Part shown: positions 47,644 to 59,700 of the stretch, piece after piece
Layout: every line of letters starts with the position of its first letter
Numbering within the stretch: the stretch's first letter is position 1
DNA from: Cytidiella melzeri
Taxonomy: Eukaryota; Basidiomycota; Agaricomycetes; Polyporales; Irpicaceae
Assembly (NCBI GenBank): GCA_022592445.1
Contig: JABYQR010000101.1
Coordinates: 1 to 64,000 of the forward strand
DNA length: 64,000 bases
Direction: 5' to 3'
The notes under the pieces: generated by a model
Database searches by the model: none
Told to the model about the DNA's origin: nothing
What the model saw: only the letters and a program-made list of their open reading frames with translations
Program-made: the position numbers and the translations under genes

Positions 47644-48032
47644 ATTACAATTTTTGCATGTATGTGTCGTGTACCTAGGAACCAGAATGTACACCTTGCT
47701 ACACAGCGTCCACGCGTCGCAAGTGTGTGGATAGCATAGTGCATATACTGAGAAAAACATTGGTCGATCTTGAGCGGGCTACTATATGTATTATGGTCCG
47801 GTGCTATCCGGAGGTTGGTCCGTGTCGCCTCCAAGAAACTGCAGTCGCCGACATGTAAATTTGCTCAGGTCTGTGAATATTGAACGTACTTCAGAAGCAA
47901 TCTTGACTACACTCTTGATCTTCTTGCATTCTTCAACCGCGTTTGCGGCGGCAGAACTATTTAACTCGCCTGTCATTTTGAACCGATAAAGATACCTACA
48001 GACATGCATCAGGAACATGAGCGTTATCATCG
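47644..48032. other. Intergenic region between convergent genes
   Basis: 389 bp between the stops of Rsc6/Swp73 (+) and the GT49 gene (-). Only 3' flanking sequence is expected and no further feature is seen. Confidence 0.6.
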
Positions 48033-49784
48033 TCAAGCTAGACTCGCTAACCGTAAGCACGCCTCTTCTTTGAAGTCTGCATATAGCTTGCGGTTATATT
48101 TGCGCTGTAAGCATACGGCGTGAGTAAAAAAAACCTGGTTATACAAGGACCCAGCGCGTATATACCTCTTCTCTTCTCGCCTCCTCTTCATACTTGTGGC
48201 TCTGATGGATCACAAAGTGGTCAGACATCACGTAGAACGTTATCCCGCTCAAGTAGAGCTCGAAAAGACAAGCCGCTTTGTTTCCTCCGTAGCCTGTAAA
48301 GCGTTCGTCGCACCTGCACGGAGATCCTCAGTAGCTCGTTCTTGCTCTCAACTCTTCACCACATACCAAGAAACCCATTTACTCATGATGACGTACGGCT
48401 CATACGCGCTTTGATACTGTGTCACCTCGTAGACTTGTCCAGATCCAGGCGCAATCGAGAAGTACTTTGCGTAGTCAGTGCTGTTATGTCCGGGAGCCCA
48501 TGACGCGTGGAAAGTAGTAATCTTGGGATCTGGTCCGGACGTCAGCTGGATGAGGCTCTAACGAATCGTGAGCAAACACCGATCCCAAGGCAGTCGAATT
48601 GATTTCGTCTGCGATGACACACCTCTTTGTCTCTAGGAAACAAGGACTGGTCGATGCCATCTTCTTGACGGACGTACTCAAAAGCCGGTATAACCAACGC
48701 TATCTTGCCGTCTCGCAATTGCCGTATCACCTCGACGTTTGCCATGTGTAGAGATCCGTTGGTGATGCCTTTTGCGGAGGCTACGCCTTCTAGCGTTATA
48801 CCCGCTCGAGGGAGCCTCAAATCCTGGTGCTGATACACGCCCATGGCTTCCCTGATAGCGCTGCGCCAATCGGTACAAATCGCAAAGTCGACGTCGAGCA
48901 TCATCACGAAGTCCGTCCGCGCAAATAGCCTTGCGATGTTGCGCCATACGTTGAATTGCCTTGCGCCTTCTGTTGTACTACTGCCGGCAGTAGAGCCACC
49001 AGATTTTGGCTGAGGCCCCGAACCAGAAAACGGAGACAGAGCCAGGTGGACGTCGACATGAGCGGCAAAGTGAGGAGAAGACGCGTAGAGAGCTTCCAGT
49101 TCCTTGACCGCGGCTGTAAATTGACGCGTAGCTGCGGCAGTTGGCGATTCGAATTCATGAGATGGCAGGGGAATATGAATCGTTACGGATATGGGACCTG
49201 TATGCATAGGGTCAAAACTCGCAAAGGCTGAGTATATGCGTCTACGTGAGCTCACCTTGATATCGCTCTACCAACTGCCGGAGGACTTTGTATCTATTAC
49301 TTGTCACAAGTGTCGTAATAGTCACGTCGTTGTCATAAACAGGAGCCGATGCCTTGTAGTAGAAGGGAATGATCTTGGTAGGGTGCATCGATTGAGCGAA
49401 AGCTTTTGACAGGAAAGTTGATTCTCGGATAGATGGCTTCTCCACAGCACCTTCGACAGCCTTTCTATGAGAGGATTCGGACCAGTACAATAGATCCTCA
49501 AAGCTAGCAAAGTTCCAAGGCGAGTCAGACTTGGTGTCGGTGTCCACATGTCGAGCATGGCTTGCTTGCCGAGCTTGAGCTATGAGATCAACGCGAGGAC
49601 CAGGGGATTCACCAGGTGTCAATTGCAGCTCGAGAGCAGAAGACTCAGGTCTGAAGAGTCGCGAAGCCAAAGACGAGAGCGGCGAGACTATTGCGCGATT
49701 TGTTGTGTAAATCAAGGCTACCACGAGATAGGCAGAGAATGCTAGCTGCAGTAGTTTCATGATCAAGCTCCTAGGATTCAGCAT
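48033..49784 (-). CDS. Glycosyltransferase family 49 (LARGE/B4GAT1-like), type II membrane protein
   Basis: Five exons (49784-49256, 49197-48623, 48545-48383, 48326-48166, 48104-48033) give 499 residues. After a short cytosolic start (MLNPRSLIMK) one membrane segment follows (LLQLAFSAYLVVALIY), then a stem and the catalytic domain in the Golgi lumen. Family marks: TLVTSNRYKVL near the start of the domain, the metal-binding DxD in MMLDVDFAI near residue 276, FEYVRQ, YQSAYEPYVIM, RCDERFTGYGGNKAACLFEL, FVIHQSHKYEEEA, and a C-terminal RKYNRKLYADFKEEACLRL. GT49 enzymes add glucuronic acid or N-acetylglucosamine to glycans; the fungal acceptor is not known to me. Intron 48327-48382 uses the acceptor that keeps the reading phase. 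Confidence 0.9.
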
Positions 49785-50208
49785 TTCCACGGAACTGCGC
49801 TTTTCGTATGTTGTACGGGTCGAGCAGAATTGAAGCGTCTCAGTAGGAAGAGGTTGTGGTTGTAGTTGGACAAGTTTTGAGGTCAATTTCGTCGCGCTAA
49901 CTGGTGCCAGGGGGTCGCCTCTCGCGCGGACTGTGGACTCGACAAACAATGCCAATGACTAGTAACTAGCACACCGTCAGCAGTCGACATCGACGTCTCT
50001 GTCGTGTCTATGATTATGTTCTCGCTTTCAGTCCGACGGTGAATGCAGTGCCAGTGAAACGTGTTTGTCGTAGAAAACTCCCAGTGTGTCGCGCGCGCCG
50101 AGCTTGAGTATCAAATCCGAGTCTCATCCCAAGCTGAAGAGAAATCACTTTTGACGAACGAACATTATACGATGTAGTAGGATTACTCAGCAATAACATG
50201 GACGCAGA
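49785..50208. other. Upstream region of the GT49 gene
   Basis: No gene is supported. The GT49 frame stays open upstream of its ATG (to about 49955) but has no earlier ATG, so the start at 49784 is the best choice. Confidence 0.55.
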
Positions 50209-50970
50209 TTAACCAAGACCGCTTCCTTGATACATTTTCTTCTCCCACGACGTCCAGTATGAGTAAACAGTAGAGGCTGTCGTACAAATGGTAGGCAGCT
50301 CCATTCGTAGAGGTGGTCCGTTAGGTTTTTCCAATATAACATGAGGAACGAGATGCGCGTAGTTGGGCATGCTTTCTTCCCAACCCCCACCAATTAGCGG
50401 TGTTGCAACATCAATGGGATCTTGTACGAAGTGCAAGGTTTGAAACGAGCCATCGTGCGCTTCAAGTCTCTGGTCCAAGAAGCTCGCGATGGCCTCAGAG
50501 TCACTGCCGAGTGCTCGTAGTCGTTGATGTATTTGTATTTCCGTCAGATTGGGGAACAATCTTCTTTACCCCATGCAACGCCTTCAACCCAAACGTCCAG
50601 TCAAAGTCGCTGCCTTGCATGTGACGGTAGTTTGCCCATAGCCAAAGCTCTTCCGGTTGAGACTGAGTCGATGAGATAGCGTTTCGGTTGTAAAAGCGTC
50701 CGAAATCGTCAGATAACTTGAACGTCCGTCCGTACTGACGATGCAACAGCGATTGCCGATGAATAGCTTCTGCTGAAAAGGAAACAGCGGTGCGGGAGAT
50801 AGTGGGACATAGTAAGCTTTTGCATGTCCTGCTTGCGGAATCAGTTTCTTCTCAATAAATCCATGCATGACCGTATCGCTCTGGGAACAGCGGCGACCAA
50901 GAGTATCAAGAGCGATTCGCGTCAGACTTGGCATAGTGAGAGGAGGCAACGAATTGAGAGCGCTGCCCAT
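50209..50970 (-). pseudogene. Decayed, truncated relative of the F-box gene at 61697
   Basis: The C-terminal part (50559-50209: FPNLTEIQIH, LHFVQDPIDVA, LVPHVILEKPNGPPLRMELP, STVYSYWTSWEKKMY) matches the end of the F-box protein on the other side of the transposon (FPCLEELQIH, LRFVQDPEAG, FVPHV, PRMELP, HSYWPSWESAMY). Upstream, PEELWLWANY and KKIV match VDELWLGLLQ and KKIV, but the linking segment of about 15 residues is missing and the frame shifts. No F-box remains. It is read as a pseudogene of an F-box/leucine-rich family. Confidence 0.75.
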
Positions 50971-51188
50971 CGCTCTGATCTTCCCATCCGGTATCGGTCA
51001 GCACAAATTCAACGCTAGGAGTGCGTAAGGTGGTCAATAGACTGATCTACAAGGATCAGATGGCGCAATGTACAAAAATGTGCTCCAATCCACCCGGCGA
51101 AGGAATTCATGACCAATGTGCGCAACTGTGGAAATCGCCAACTGTCGACGGAGCTCAACATCGCGCAAGTGTAGCTCGCGAACTCAGG

Positions 51189-51191
51189 CGT
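51189..51191. repeat. 3-bp target-site duplication, left (CGT)
   Basis: CGT directly precedes the left inverted repeat and CGT directly follows the right one (61233-61235). Three bp is the usual CACTA target duplication, but a match this short has a 1 in 64 chance of arising by accident. Confidence 0.7.
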
Positions 51192-51248
51192 CACTGCACA
51201 TCAGGGTCGATTATTATTGAAAGATAGGCGCTGAATATATGAGATATT
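51192..51248 (+). repeat. Left terminal inverted repeat (57 bp)
   Basis: It begins CACTGCACATCAGGG and is the exact reverse complement of 61176-61232. Similarity continues inward for about 11 more bases with two differences (GTTCACATATT against ATTTACATATT). Confidence 0.95.
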
Positions 51249-51280
51249 GTTCACATATTCTTTACATGCGCTCGAAGAAC

Positions 51281-51323
51281 ATGACAATGATATATGCTTA
51301 TAAAGACCGCATATCATTGTCAT
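51281..51323. repeat. Subterminal inverted repeat
   Basis: ATGACAATGATATATGC and GCATATCATTGTCAT (one arm has two extra bases) flank an 11-nt loop just inside the left end. It could be a transposase-binding or structural element of the transposon end. Confidence 0.75.
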
Positions 51324-51835
51324 ATTGCTCGTATATTTTAAGTTCATGACCAGCGACCGCCGCCCTATATAGCGGTTCACGCGCTCGCATTCAGCTCGGC
51401 ATTCAGCTCATGGCAGTTGATCAATGACAGTACTTCCATATATGTGTGCAGAATGTACGTATACGGATACATGCAACGTGTGTACGAGAATTACGCTCAT
51501 AATTGACCTGCTGTCGTTGTCAATGCACGCATAGCGCCATGCGGTTGGCAAAATAGTTCGAAGTTCGGCCAATGTCGATGTCGCTGTCGTGCAGGCAGGA
51601 TTCGCGTGAGTTCAACTGGAATTCCAAGCTCCGTCGACGTACATGAACGCTGCACGAGCAGGATCCGCGTGCCGGTTGATATCGAGACTTGCAATTGACG
51701 GCTTCCGGATCCATCAATATACCTGCATTCGAAAAGTTGTAAGCTTTGAAGACCCGGGGCAGCAAGACACACACCTTGGTCGCGACCTGCATCGTGCCAG
51801 CCATTCTCTAGACAACCTCCGCGTACGCACTCTAC

Positions 51836-52982
51836 ATGTCGAGGCAACCAGAGACGAGCACGCCCCGCAGCAGCCTACCTCCCGAGCGCACTACCGCCAC
51901 TGTGCGTCCCCCTTCCTCTGAGCTTGGGCAGCCTTCTGCTAAACGCACGCGTATCCACACCAGCGTCGCATCAGAGCCGGCTGGACGTACCTTGGCATCC
52001 GAACGTCGATTCTCTGTGCATACTTCACAGCCATCTCAGCACCCTCGCAGCACGACTCAGCCTCCTCACAGTGCACAGACAGCCGGCACATCCTCTGGCT
52101 TTAGAAATCCATTCACTTGGCCAGGCACTCGTGTGCCATCTGAATCCTCCCATACGTCCTCCACCTCGGCTCGTGCTGTGCCGTTCTACGGACGTCCATC
52201 GTCTGCGACGTCTAGTAGCGGCTCCGGTGGGTCTGGCATTCCAAAGGTGATCTCCGACAATCTTGCATCCTTGAATGACTTGCTGCAAGGTGTGCAGGCC
52301 AAGACGGAGAGCCAAGACGGACTCCTAAAAGATGCGAGGCGACGGTTGAACGACCTGGACAAATATGTGGCTGCATTGGACGAGACAATGCATGCAATTT
52401 CCGAGGACATCACAGAGCAGGACGAACAAATCAAAACGCAGGATGAGCGAAACAACATGCAGGACAACCAAATCAGTACACTCGACAACGCCCTAGCTCA
52501 CCTAGAAGCCCGGGTTGCTGATTTGCAAGCTGCGCTTGGTGGGTCCCCGAGAGGGGGGGCGAGTGCAAGGTACACCAGCCATCCGTGAGACAGGCGGTAG
52601 GCCTGCGCAGAAGAGAGATCGCACCCCCTTGATCAACGTACGCAAATTCATCAGTGAGATATATGTGTGAGCACTTACAAATTCCGTTGTGTAGGGAGTT
52701 ATTCAAGCAGCCCTGCGCAAGCTGATGGGGATGGAGACCACTCATGCCGCTGTGCCTGATGCCCTCGAAAATGGCAAGTTCTGGACCGCAGACGATCTAG
52801 CAGACAAAGATCGCCGCCTGAGACCGCACTGGGATTCATGGGCGGTCAATGCAGATGCTTGGCAAGCAGAGTTCATCGAGACAGTGACTACCCGCGGTCA
52901 CCGGTGGTACTCTAACGGGGATCCTGTGACATGGATAGTCCAACAGAGACCGGATTTTTCCAATATTGTCACAAGTTTATAG
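51836..52982 (+). CDS. CACTA cargo ORF: Ser/Thr-rich protein with coiled coil
   Basis: Exons 51836-52538, 52579-52637 and 52695-52982 give 349 residues. The first 130 residues are rich in Ser, Thr, Pro and Arg. Next is a heptad-patterned helix (ISDNLASLNDLLQGVQAK, then LDKYVAALDETMHAI and repeated D/E-Q-I units such as ITEQDEQIKTQDE), probably a coiled coil. The C-terminal exon, rich in Trp and Asp, reads LRKLMGMETTHAAVP and WDSWAVNADAWQAEFI. The 40-nt first intron is short but keeps the phase. I recognise no family. It is the first gene inside the left end; DNA binding or partnering with the transposase is a guess from position only. Confidence 0.65.
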
Positions 52983-53130
52983 CCTTAGGCGCCTATCTAG
53001 AGCGCTTATTTTCCGGCTAGGAGTGTTACCGGACCTAACCCTAACCTGGGTCACGTGACATCCTGCCTTATTTATCAATAGTCCAGATCCAAACCCTAGA
53101 CTCAGTCTGGAGCGGTTCCAGATCAACCTA

Positions 53131-53345
53131 GGCTATTGTTCTATTGTTCCTCTTCCATTGATGGGGATTCCCCAGGGATTCCCCCAGGTCTTATTGTTCT
53201 ATTGTTCTTATCCTATTGTTCTATTGTTGTATTGTTCTAGCTCTATTGTTCTACGTACCCTGGTCCTTGACAGTTACTCAGGTCCTTGACAGTTACTCCG
53301 GTTCTTGACAGTTACCCGGGTTCATTATTGTTCTATTGTTACTCC
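53131..53345. repeat. Tandem repeats of CTATTGTT and a 19-bp unit
   Basis: A CTATTGTT/TATTGTTC motif recurs about a dozen times. Within it, three 19-bp units beginning GGTCCTTGACAGTTACTC stand in a row at about 53262-53318. The array is non-coding and lies between the first two cargo genes, in the 52983-53666 gap that otherwise has no recognisable gene. Confidence 0.85.
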
Positions 53346-53666
53346 AGTCCCTAGTGTGGGAACTGGTGCACAGACCATCCAGACACAGTATATATAGTGC
53401 CCCTTACCCTCCCTGGTTCTGCATCTTGACCTCTTCGTCATTTGCACTGCCAGGTGAGTTACTCAATGTAACCTAGTATAAACATGATATCAACTTCGTC
53501 ATTTGCACTGCCAGTATCCGGCCTCTGAGCCTGCTTGCCTGCTCATCATCGACTTTGACCTCGTTGTCGTCGTTGGAGATCCACTTCCACTTCCATTCCC
53601 CCTCTTCTCTGCCCTTGTTTAGGGTTTATCAGTATAGCAGCAGTCGCTCCGCGACATCCTGAGGCC

Positions 53667-54602
53667 ATGCAGGAGTTTCTCAAAAAGGTTCCAGAAGCCG
53701 ACATTGCCGTCGCTCTTTCGACAGCATGGACAAGCCTGAGAGTTAAGTATCAGGGTCAGCAGAAAGACCTGGACGACAAGCAGCGCGTGTTGCGACAAAA
53801 CTGCCGACGTACTCGCAAAGACAATGTACGTACCTTCGTAGTTGTGCTATCCTGCACATTGCACTAAACAGTCTGTCGATCAGAAATATAGGGAACAGGC
53901 GAGGGAGCGCGACAAAATTGCGCGGATGGCCGGCCAAAAGTGGAACTGGTTCTTTCGCGCAAAGTACCAGTCGTCGGACCATTCAGAGGTCGAGGAGGTT
54001 GAAGGGGAGGGGGATATGTTTAGTGACAACGACAATGGGCCACCCGCTCCGAAGAAAGGGAACCATATTTTTGTGTGTCATCGGCCAATGTATCGAGCTG
54101 CGTGGGTAAGTGGATCTGCTTCTTGACCAGCCGAAGCGTGTTTACTAGGCAAAAAAAACAGGTCAATGAGCTTATTGATGAGTTGGACGTTCATGTTCGT
54201 GCGGCCCAGAACAACAACCATCGCCCCATCAAAATGGGAGACCCTGTTGAGCGCGACTTACCAAAACGACACGGAAAGCAGGAACAATCTGAGGTTATCA
54301 GCGAGGATTGTGTTGATCCAGAGTGGTTAGCAGCTCACCCGGATCAGCATGTGCTGTCTCGCATCCAGCCTTCTGCAAGCGGCTCACAACCTGGATATGA
54401 TGCAGGAGGCTCAGATACGCGTGGTAAGCACAAAGAAAGACGGAATGCAGGCGTACATACTAACTGTGATGTAGGTGCAAGTCAAGCCCCTCATGGCGCT
54501 CATGCTAGTAACCCTGCTTCACCGGTAAATGGGGAAGGACCTGGCAAAGGTGCTGATAGACGTGGTCATGACTCGCCACTCGGTGACAGAGACTATTTGT
54601 GA
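53667..54602 (+). CDS. CACTA cargo ORF: basic unknown protein
   Basis: Exons 53667-53825, 53884-54105, 54162-54423 and 54475-54602 close in phase to 256 residues. The N-terminus is helical and strongly basic (LRVKYQGQQKDLDDKQRVL, then RRTRKDNKYREQARERDKI), followed by an acidic patch (EVEEVEGEGD) and a Gly/His/Ser-rich tail. There are no Cys or His clusters of the zinc-finger type. Small basic proteins beside transposases sometimes bind element ends, but nothing here proves that. No family recognised. Confidence 0.65.
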
Positions 54603-54706
54603 CAGACTGAACGTACGTATTCGCTCGTTTTCATGACCGTCCTCGTCTTTGTTTCCAAAAGGATTTGCATTTGATTCTTGTCTGTACTGTGTATTGATGA
54701 AATCAG

Positions 54707-56774
54707 TTAGTTAGTTACTGTAGCTCGAAAGCAAACGATAGGACGTACATGGCATGTAGACATAGCGACCCAAAATGATCCCCCACCGGGTCCATGATAC
54801 TTTAGCAATCCACGCGCGAATTGACCAGAAAACGCTGTGATAGGGACAACTTTGGGCTGTCCTAATGCTCGCGCCTTCCATAGAGAAATCCCCAGATCTG
54901 CTGCCCTGAATAACTGCTGATCAACCCTGAACATTACTGTGAGAACAATGCGTACCACATATCCCATGGCATTCTCGGTGTATCGGCACGCCGAACAAAC
55001 CTTCGCACAATAGCGCATGTATGTTCTAGAGCTGGTAGCGTCGAGTTGTTCCGGGTGTGTGATACAGCCAGGATCAGCTCAACTTGCACTGGATGCCGTC
55101 CGTGGATGTAAGCAAGGCGGTGGGCATGGCCCCGCTGTTTTGTTGCAGCTCCATATCGAAGCCCATCCACCGTGACATGACTATAGGACTTCATCGACGT
55201 AGCCATGAAGGGTTCACCAAGATGGGACGGAGCCGTCTCAGGTACCAAGTCGACATCTTCCTGCCACAACGCCTGAAGGTATGCTAACACCATACCGTAT
55301 AAATCGTCAGTATCCACAGCGTCTGACACCTTCAAATTGATTTGGCTCGACTGTCGTGGATACTGTATGAGACCTGAGTTCACGTCAGGCACGAGTATCA
55401 ATCAATGCTAAGGTGCATACTCACCGGCATCAGTGCAAACGGCCGAGTCGATCATACTCATCAGGGTGTTGGGTCGAGACCCTTTCATGTTACCGCCGAG
55501 ATACGTCTTCAGGGTTGAGGCGATCAACCTGTCATCCTCTGTCCAATCTTCGAGTGACTCTATGTGGTTTATCTACCATACACACAGATTTTAGCAGACT
55601 CCGTCATGCTGTATAATGGGAGCTTACCAGATCTGAGATGAGAGAATACTTTACCCAGCCCCGCATCAGGGTACCCTCCAGCTCGCCGCCGCAATGGCCA
55701 TTGTGTTTAAACTTCTTCATGAATCCGTTGTTCTGCTCGAGTGGCATGCACCACCATCCTGGCACAGGGCCATACCGCAGTAAGAACTCCGGGTTGTGTT
55801 CCGAAAGATGAAAATTTGGTGTGAGGTGACAATTCATGCGAGCCCAAGCACGACACGCACGGCTATGACAATCCGCCGCTTGCATTATCTCATTTGGAGT
55901 GATCGAGCGGCAGGCGTAAATTTGCACAGCTGTTGAGTGCTGTAGAACGCAGTCGTAGTGGTGGCGATAGTTGCGATCCATCTTGATATGAGTGTTCGCC
56001 TCATAGTCGTCTGCTGTTGTTTCTGCCTGCAGTGAAATAGCCTCGCAACGGCGTTTCTGCAGCATGCGCTCCTTCTGCGCCTCAGCTCTTGCTGCATTGG
56101 TATCCGCTCTAGGTCTCGGTGCGTCAGTATCCGGAATTATACCATTTTGCTCCCATGCACAGTAGAGTGCGACTGGTGTGATGCTCCCCATACTGCGCCA
56201 CTCATCTGCCTTGAGATTACCTTCCTCGATCTGGCAATGGTACATCATCTGTTCGAGACTCTGAGGTAATAAGCCAGTCATGCGTACCTTTTGTGGTACG
56301 CGACCAACTGAGCCCGGCCATTCAATAGATTCCAGGAATTCGTTGAATTTATCCAGCGGCTTATCGCTACGTGAGCGCGCTGTCAGCATACCACCGCCGA
56401 GGATGATTTGTCTCATAACATGATGGATCTCGCCTTACGTACAATGAGTCTTGAGTAAGCTATGAACACAGATAAACATACCAAGGAAAGTCAAGTGTAC
56501 AAACTCGAGAGGGGAATCTCGGCTAGGTGACCAACCTGGTAAGAGATTCAGCTCTGACCAGCGAACACCTCGTTTTTCGGATATCTCATCTCGTGTTGCT
56601 CGATCTTCATCACGCGCAATAAATGCGTACTTGAGAAAACGCAGGTCATCGCGAGGTTGAAATGCTACGGCGAGTCAGGATCACGGCTCAGAGTGAGAAA
56701 TATAACTCACTAGAGCGAGTGAAGCAGTCCGGATGAGTGAGAGATGCAAACGGCTGTTTGCACCATGTGCACAT
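54707..56774 (-). CDS. Tnp2-like (Transposase_21-type) transposase, C-terminal half
   Basis: Clear exons on the minus strand: one from MCTWCKQPFASLTHPDCFTRS, joined by an intron (about 56664-56716) to FQPRDDLRFLKYAFIARDED and RGVRWSELNLLPGW; then a long exon (about 56416-55628) ending GWKYSLISDL-like sequence; then exons with NMKGSRPNTLMSMIDSAV, GLIQYPRQSSQINLKV and MPWDM; finally LFRAADLGISLWKARALGQ. The block FLLRYGPVPGWWCMPLEQNNG followed by NGHCGGELEGTLMRGW is the conserved late region of fungal Tnp2-like transposases. No N-terminal half is seen: upstream sequence is occupied by the opposite-strand gene. Some junctions in the last third are unresolved, so the model is approximate. Confidence 0.75.
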
Positions 56775-59700
56775 GCCCAAGCCCTCAGTATTGTGGGCTT
56801 CTGAGACCGATATCCCCCGCTACCCTGGCCTCTATGTCTCTCCCAACATGTCCACTCTCCCGAAGCTTGCGCCGGAAAACCTCACAAAAAACATTGGTCG
56901 CCTTCCGCTGCCCTGGCCATGGCTCTACACGAGACTGGCCAACCAATTACACTATTGGACCGCGGTCACGCCGAGAGAGACACAGTATACCGGTCTGCTG
57001 CAACCGCTGGCGGGAATCAAGGTAGTCCAAGGCAACGACAACCAGTGGAGGCTGGAGAATGTACAAGAGTGGCGCGACTTGGAGACTTTCCTGCGCAGAG
57101 TCCTCGACGCGATGAAGCGAACTTTCCCCTTAGGATCGTATACGCCTCTCCTCGTCCAGATAGATCGTAACACGTTTCCCTGGCCACAAGATTATAACTA
57201 CGATCGCAGCTGGCCAACAAAAAAACAAGCCAAATCGTTCCTGGGCCTTGTGCGAGGAGTCTTCAGGATTAACGTTTCGAAGGTGACATACGCGGGACAT
57301 GTATTGCCTAAACATTGGTTGGACACATTGCAACATAGGAAGCTGGTTTCGGAACACGAGGCACGCATGTTGCGCAGGTCTACAATTTGCCTGGTCGGCG
57401 ACAAGGCTGACCAGTCAACCACTGATAGATTGGGGCTTGTCGTCGACGTCACCGTCGGAGCAATGGGGTCAACACTTGAGAACCTCAAGGATCTCATAAA
57501 CCACTTTCAATTGCCTGTCTGGCTGTACTTTGGACCGCGCCCAGCAGTTTCTGAGCACCCTTGGTCCAACGAGTATCTGCCCTCAGCGATTGAGTTGGAA
57601 GCCTCACTTCGACAGCCTGCAACGCGTTTCGCTTGGGACGAATGGGACAAAGAAGTCGCAGAGGCTCGTGATGTTGTAGGCGTGGAGTCCATGGGCGGCC
57701 CCTCATCGTCTTCTGCTTGGGGCTCACTTGATACTCATTGGCCGTCTTCAGCACCATCCTCGTCTTCTGCTTGGGGCTCACTTGAAACTCATTGGCCGTC
57801 CTCAGTTGAAGGCACAAACATTGTCCATGTGCCCCCTGCCACCTCGTCGCAAGTGAGCAACGTGACACGCCCACCTGGCCCTCTTTATGTTGCCACGCGC
57901 CACGCGAGGACAAAGTTCCACCACTGGTCAGGCACCGGGTGAAACACCCCAGCAGTTCTTTGCGAGGAGAGAGAAGGTTAGTGCAGCGAAACTCGCCCAA
58001 ATGAATCCGGCGCAGAAGGCTCGTGTGCAAGCAAGGGAGGTGCTGCATGCCAATCTTGAACTCCCAAACAAGAGCCACAACTGCCAAGTCTTCAGATGGG
58101 AAGAGTCAGACGACAGCAGCGGCGCCTGGAACAGAGTTCTTGTCGGAAAGCCTCGCTGGCGCGACTTGTGGGCCGACACTGCTCGGTCGCAACACAGGTA
58201 CAATGCGGTATTCAACGAATTCGACATTTGGGAGGAGCTGGACCCATCTGCTACGACCGAGGATCAGGAATTGGTGGAAAGTTGGGACTACTTTGACGAC
58301 GCACCGCGATTACAGAATCCGCCCATGGCTGCGAGTCCTCAGGCTGAGACATCGCCTGAGTCGCCTTCTTCTCCCTCTCCTCCTCGTCGCCCTCGCTCTC
58401 CTCCTTGTCGCTCTCGTTCTCCTCCTCGTCACCCTCCCTCTCCTCGACGTCGTTCTCGCTCGCCTCGACGTCGTTCTCGCTCGCCTCGACGTCGTTCTCG
58501 CTCGCCTCGACGTCGTTCTCGTTCTCTCCCTCGTCGCCCTCCCTCTCCTCGACGTCGTTCTCACTCGCCTCGACGTCGTTCTCACTCGCCTCGACGTCGT
58601 TCTCACTCTCCTCGACGTCAACCTCGCACCCCTCCCCTGGCTCCGCAGCCGATTGCTTCCACCAGTGGAAGTACATCCTCGTCCACTCAAATGCCCCAGT
58701 CTGGTGCATCCGAGTTGTTTCAGAGGAAAGGGATTGCATTTGACCAGGCTCTGAGCTATCGCTACGGCATACTCACATCCGCAGCGGTGACGGTCGACGT
58801 GGATGAAGAGGCAACGTCGCGAGAAAAAGAGATCTACAAGTTTATGGGGGTCATCAATGAGAAGGTTGGTCCTGGGTATCGCACACCAATGTGTGAACTC
58901 TTTTCATACCTCGAGGCCAACCCGCGCGACTTTGTAATGCCGCCACCCACGCTCACAGATCTTGTGCCCGGTACTGCCCTAGGACATCCGCTGCACCGTC
59001 GAAATGACCTCATTGTTCGGACTGTACTGGACAACAAGCAACACCCTTGCTACTTTGTGTACGCTCGGGATCCACAGGCCAACGATGTATCATTCTCCCT
59101 TTGCCTGGCCGACTCTGTCACCGTGAACCACCTCCTACGATCCGGGGTTGGTCCCTCGTTGGATGATGTGACTGGCGCATTGCTCAGATGGGGAGTGCCC
59201 TTCAACACACTGCAGTCAATCGCGGACCCAACGGTGCTTCAGCCAACTCCCCCGATGCCCTCTTATTTCAACCTGGTACCGTTAGGGCTCGGACTCATCG
59301 AGCATCGTCACAAGTTCACGATTGCGGACTATGAGGACTACCTCGAATATCGAGAGGAGGTCATCAAAAGTGTTCAGGGTCGCGCTGCCTTGTTACGGGG
59401 CGGCTTGCTGTGGCAACTGGCCCGTGACGCCTATGCAGACGATTCAGCGGTGTACGACGGTCCGAGTGGGTTCCAAACACAGTGTAACCATCGTATACTA
59501 GACGGCTTGGACTATGTGGACGATGTATTATCGCCACATCAAGAGGATGTGATCTGCGGAGTGTACAGGGTCATGCCGGGTAAGTACCATGTTTCTTGGA
59601 CAAATTACAATGCTGATTATATCTCAGAACACCCCGAGAATGGCCCTTCGGGTACTGCGTATCGGTCGTGGTGGCCAACTGTAACAACATGGTCGCAATC

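Noticed and set aside
53033..53060. CCTAACCCTAACC, telomere-like repeat
   Set aside because: Only about two units, inside a transposon; no telomeric array.
57494..58087. 197-codon minus-strand frame, possible transposase N-terminus
   Set aside because: It runs antisense to the spliced cargo ORF and carries no transposase motif.
58251..58739. Glu/Asp-rich minus-strand frame
   Set aside because: Pure antisense of the RRRSRSP tandem repeats.
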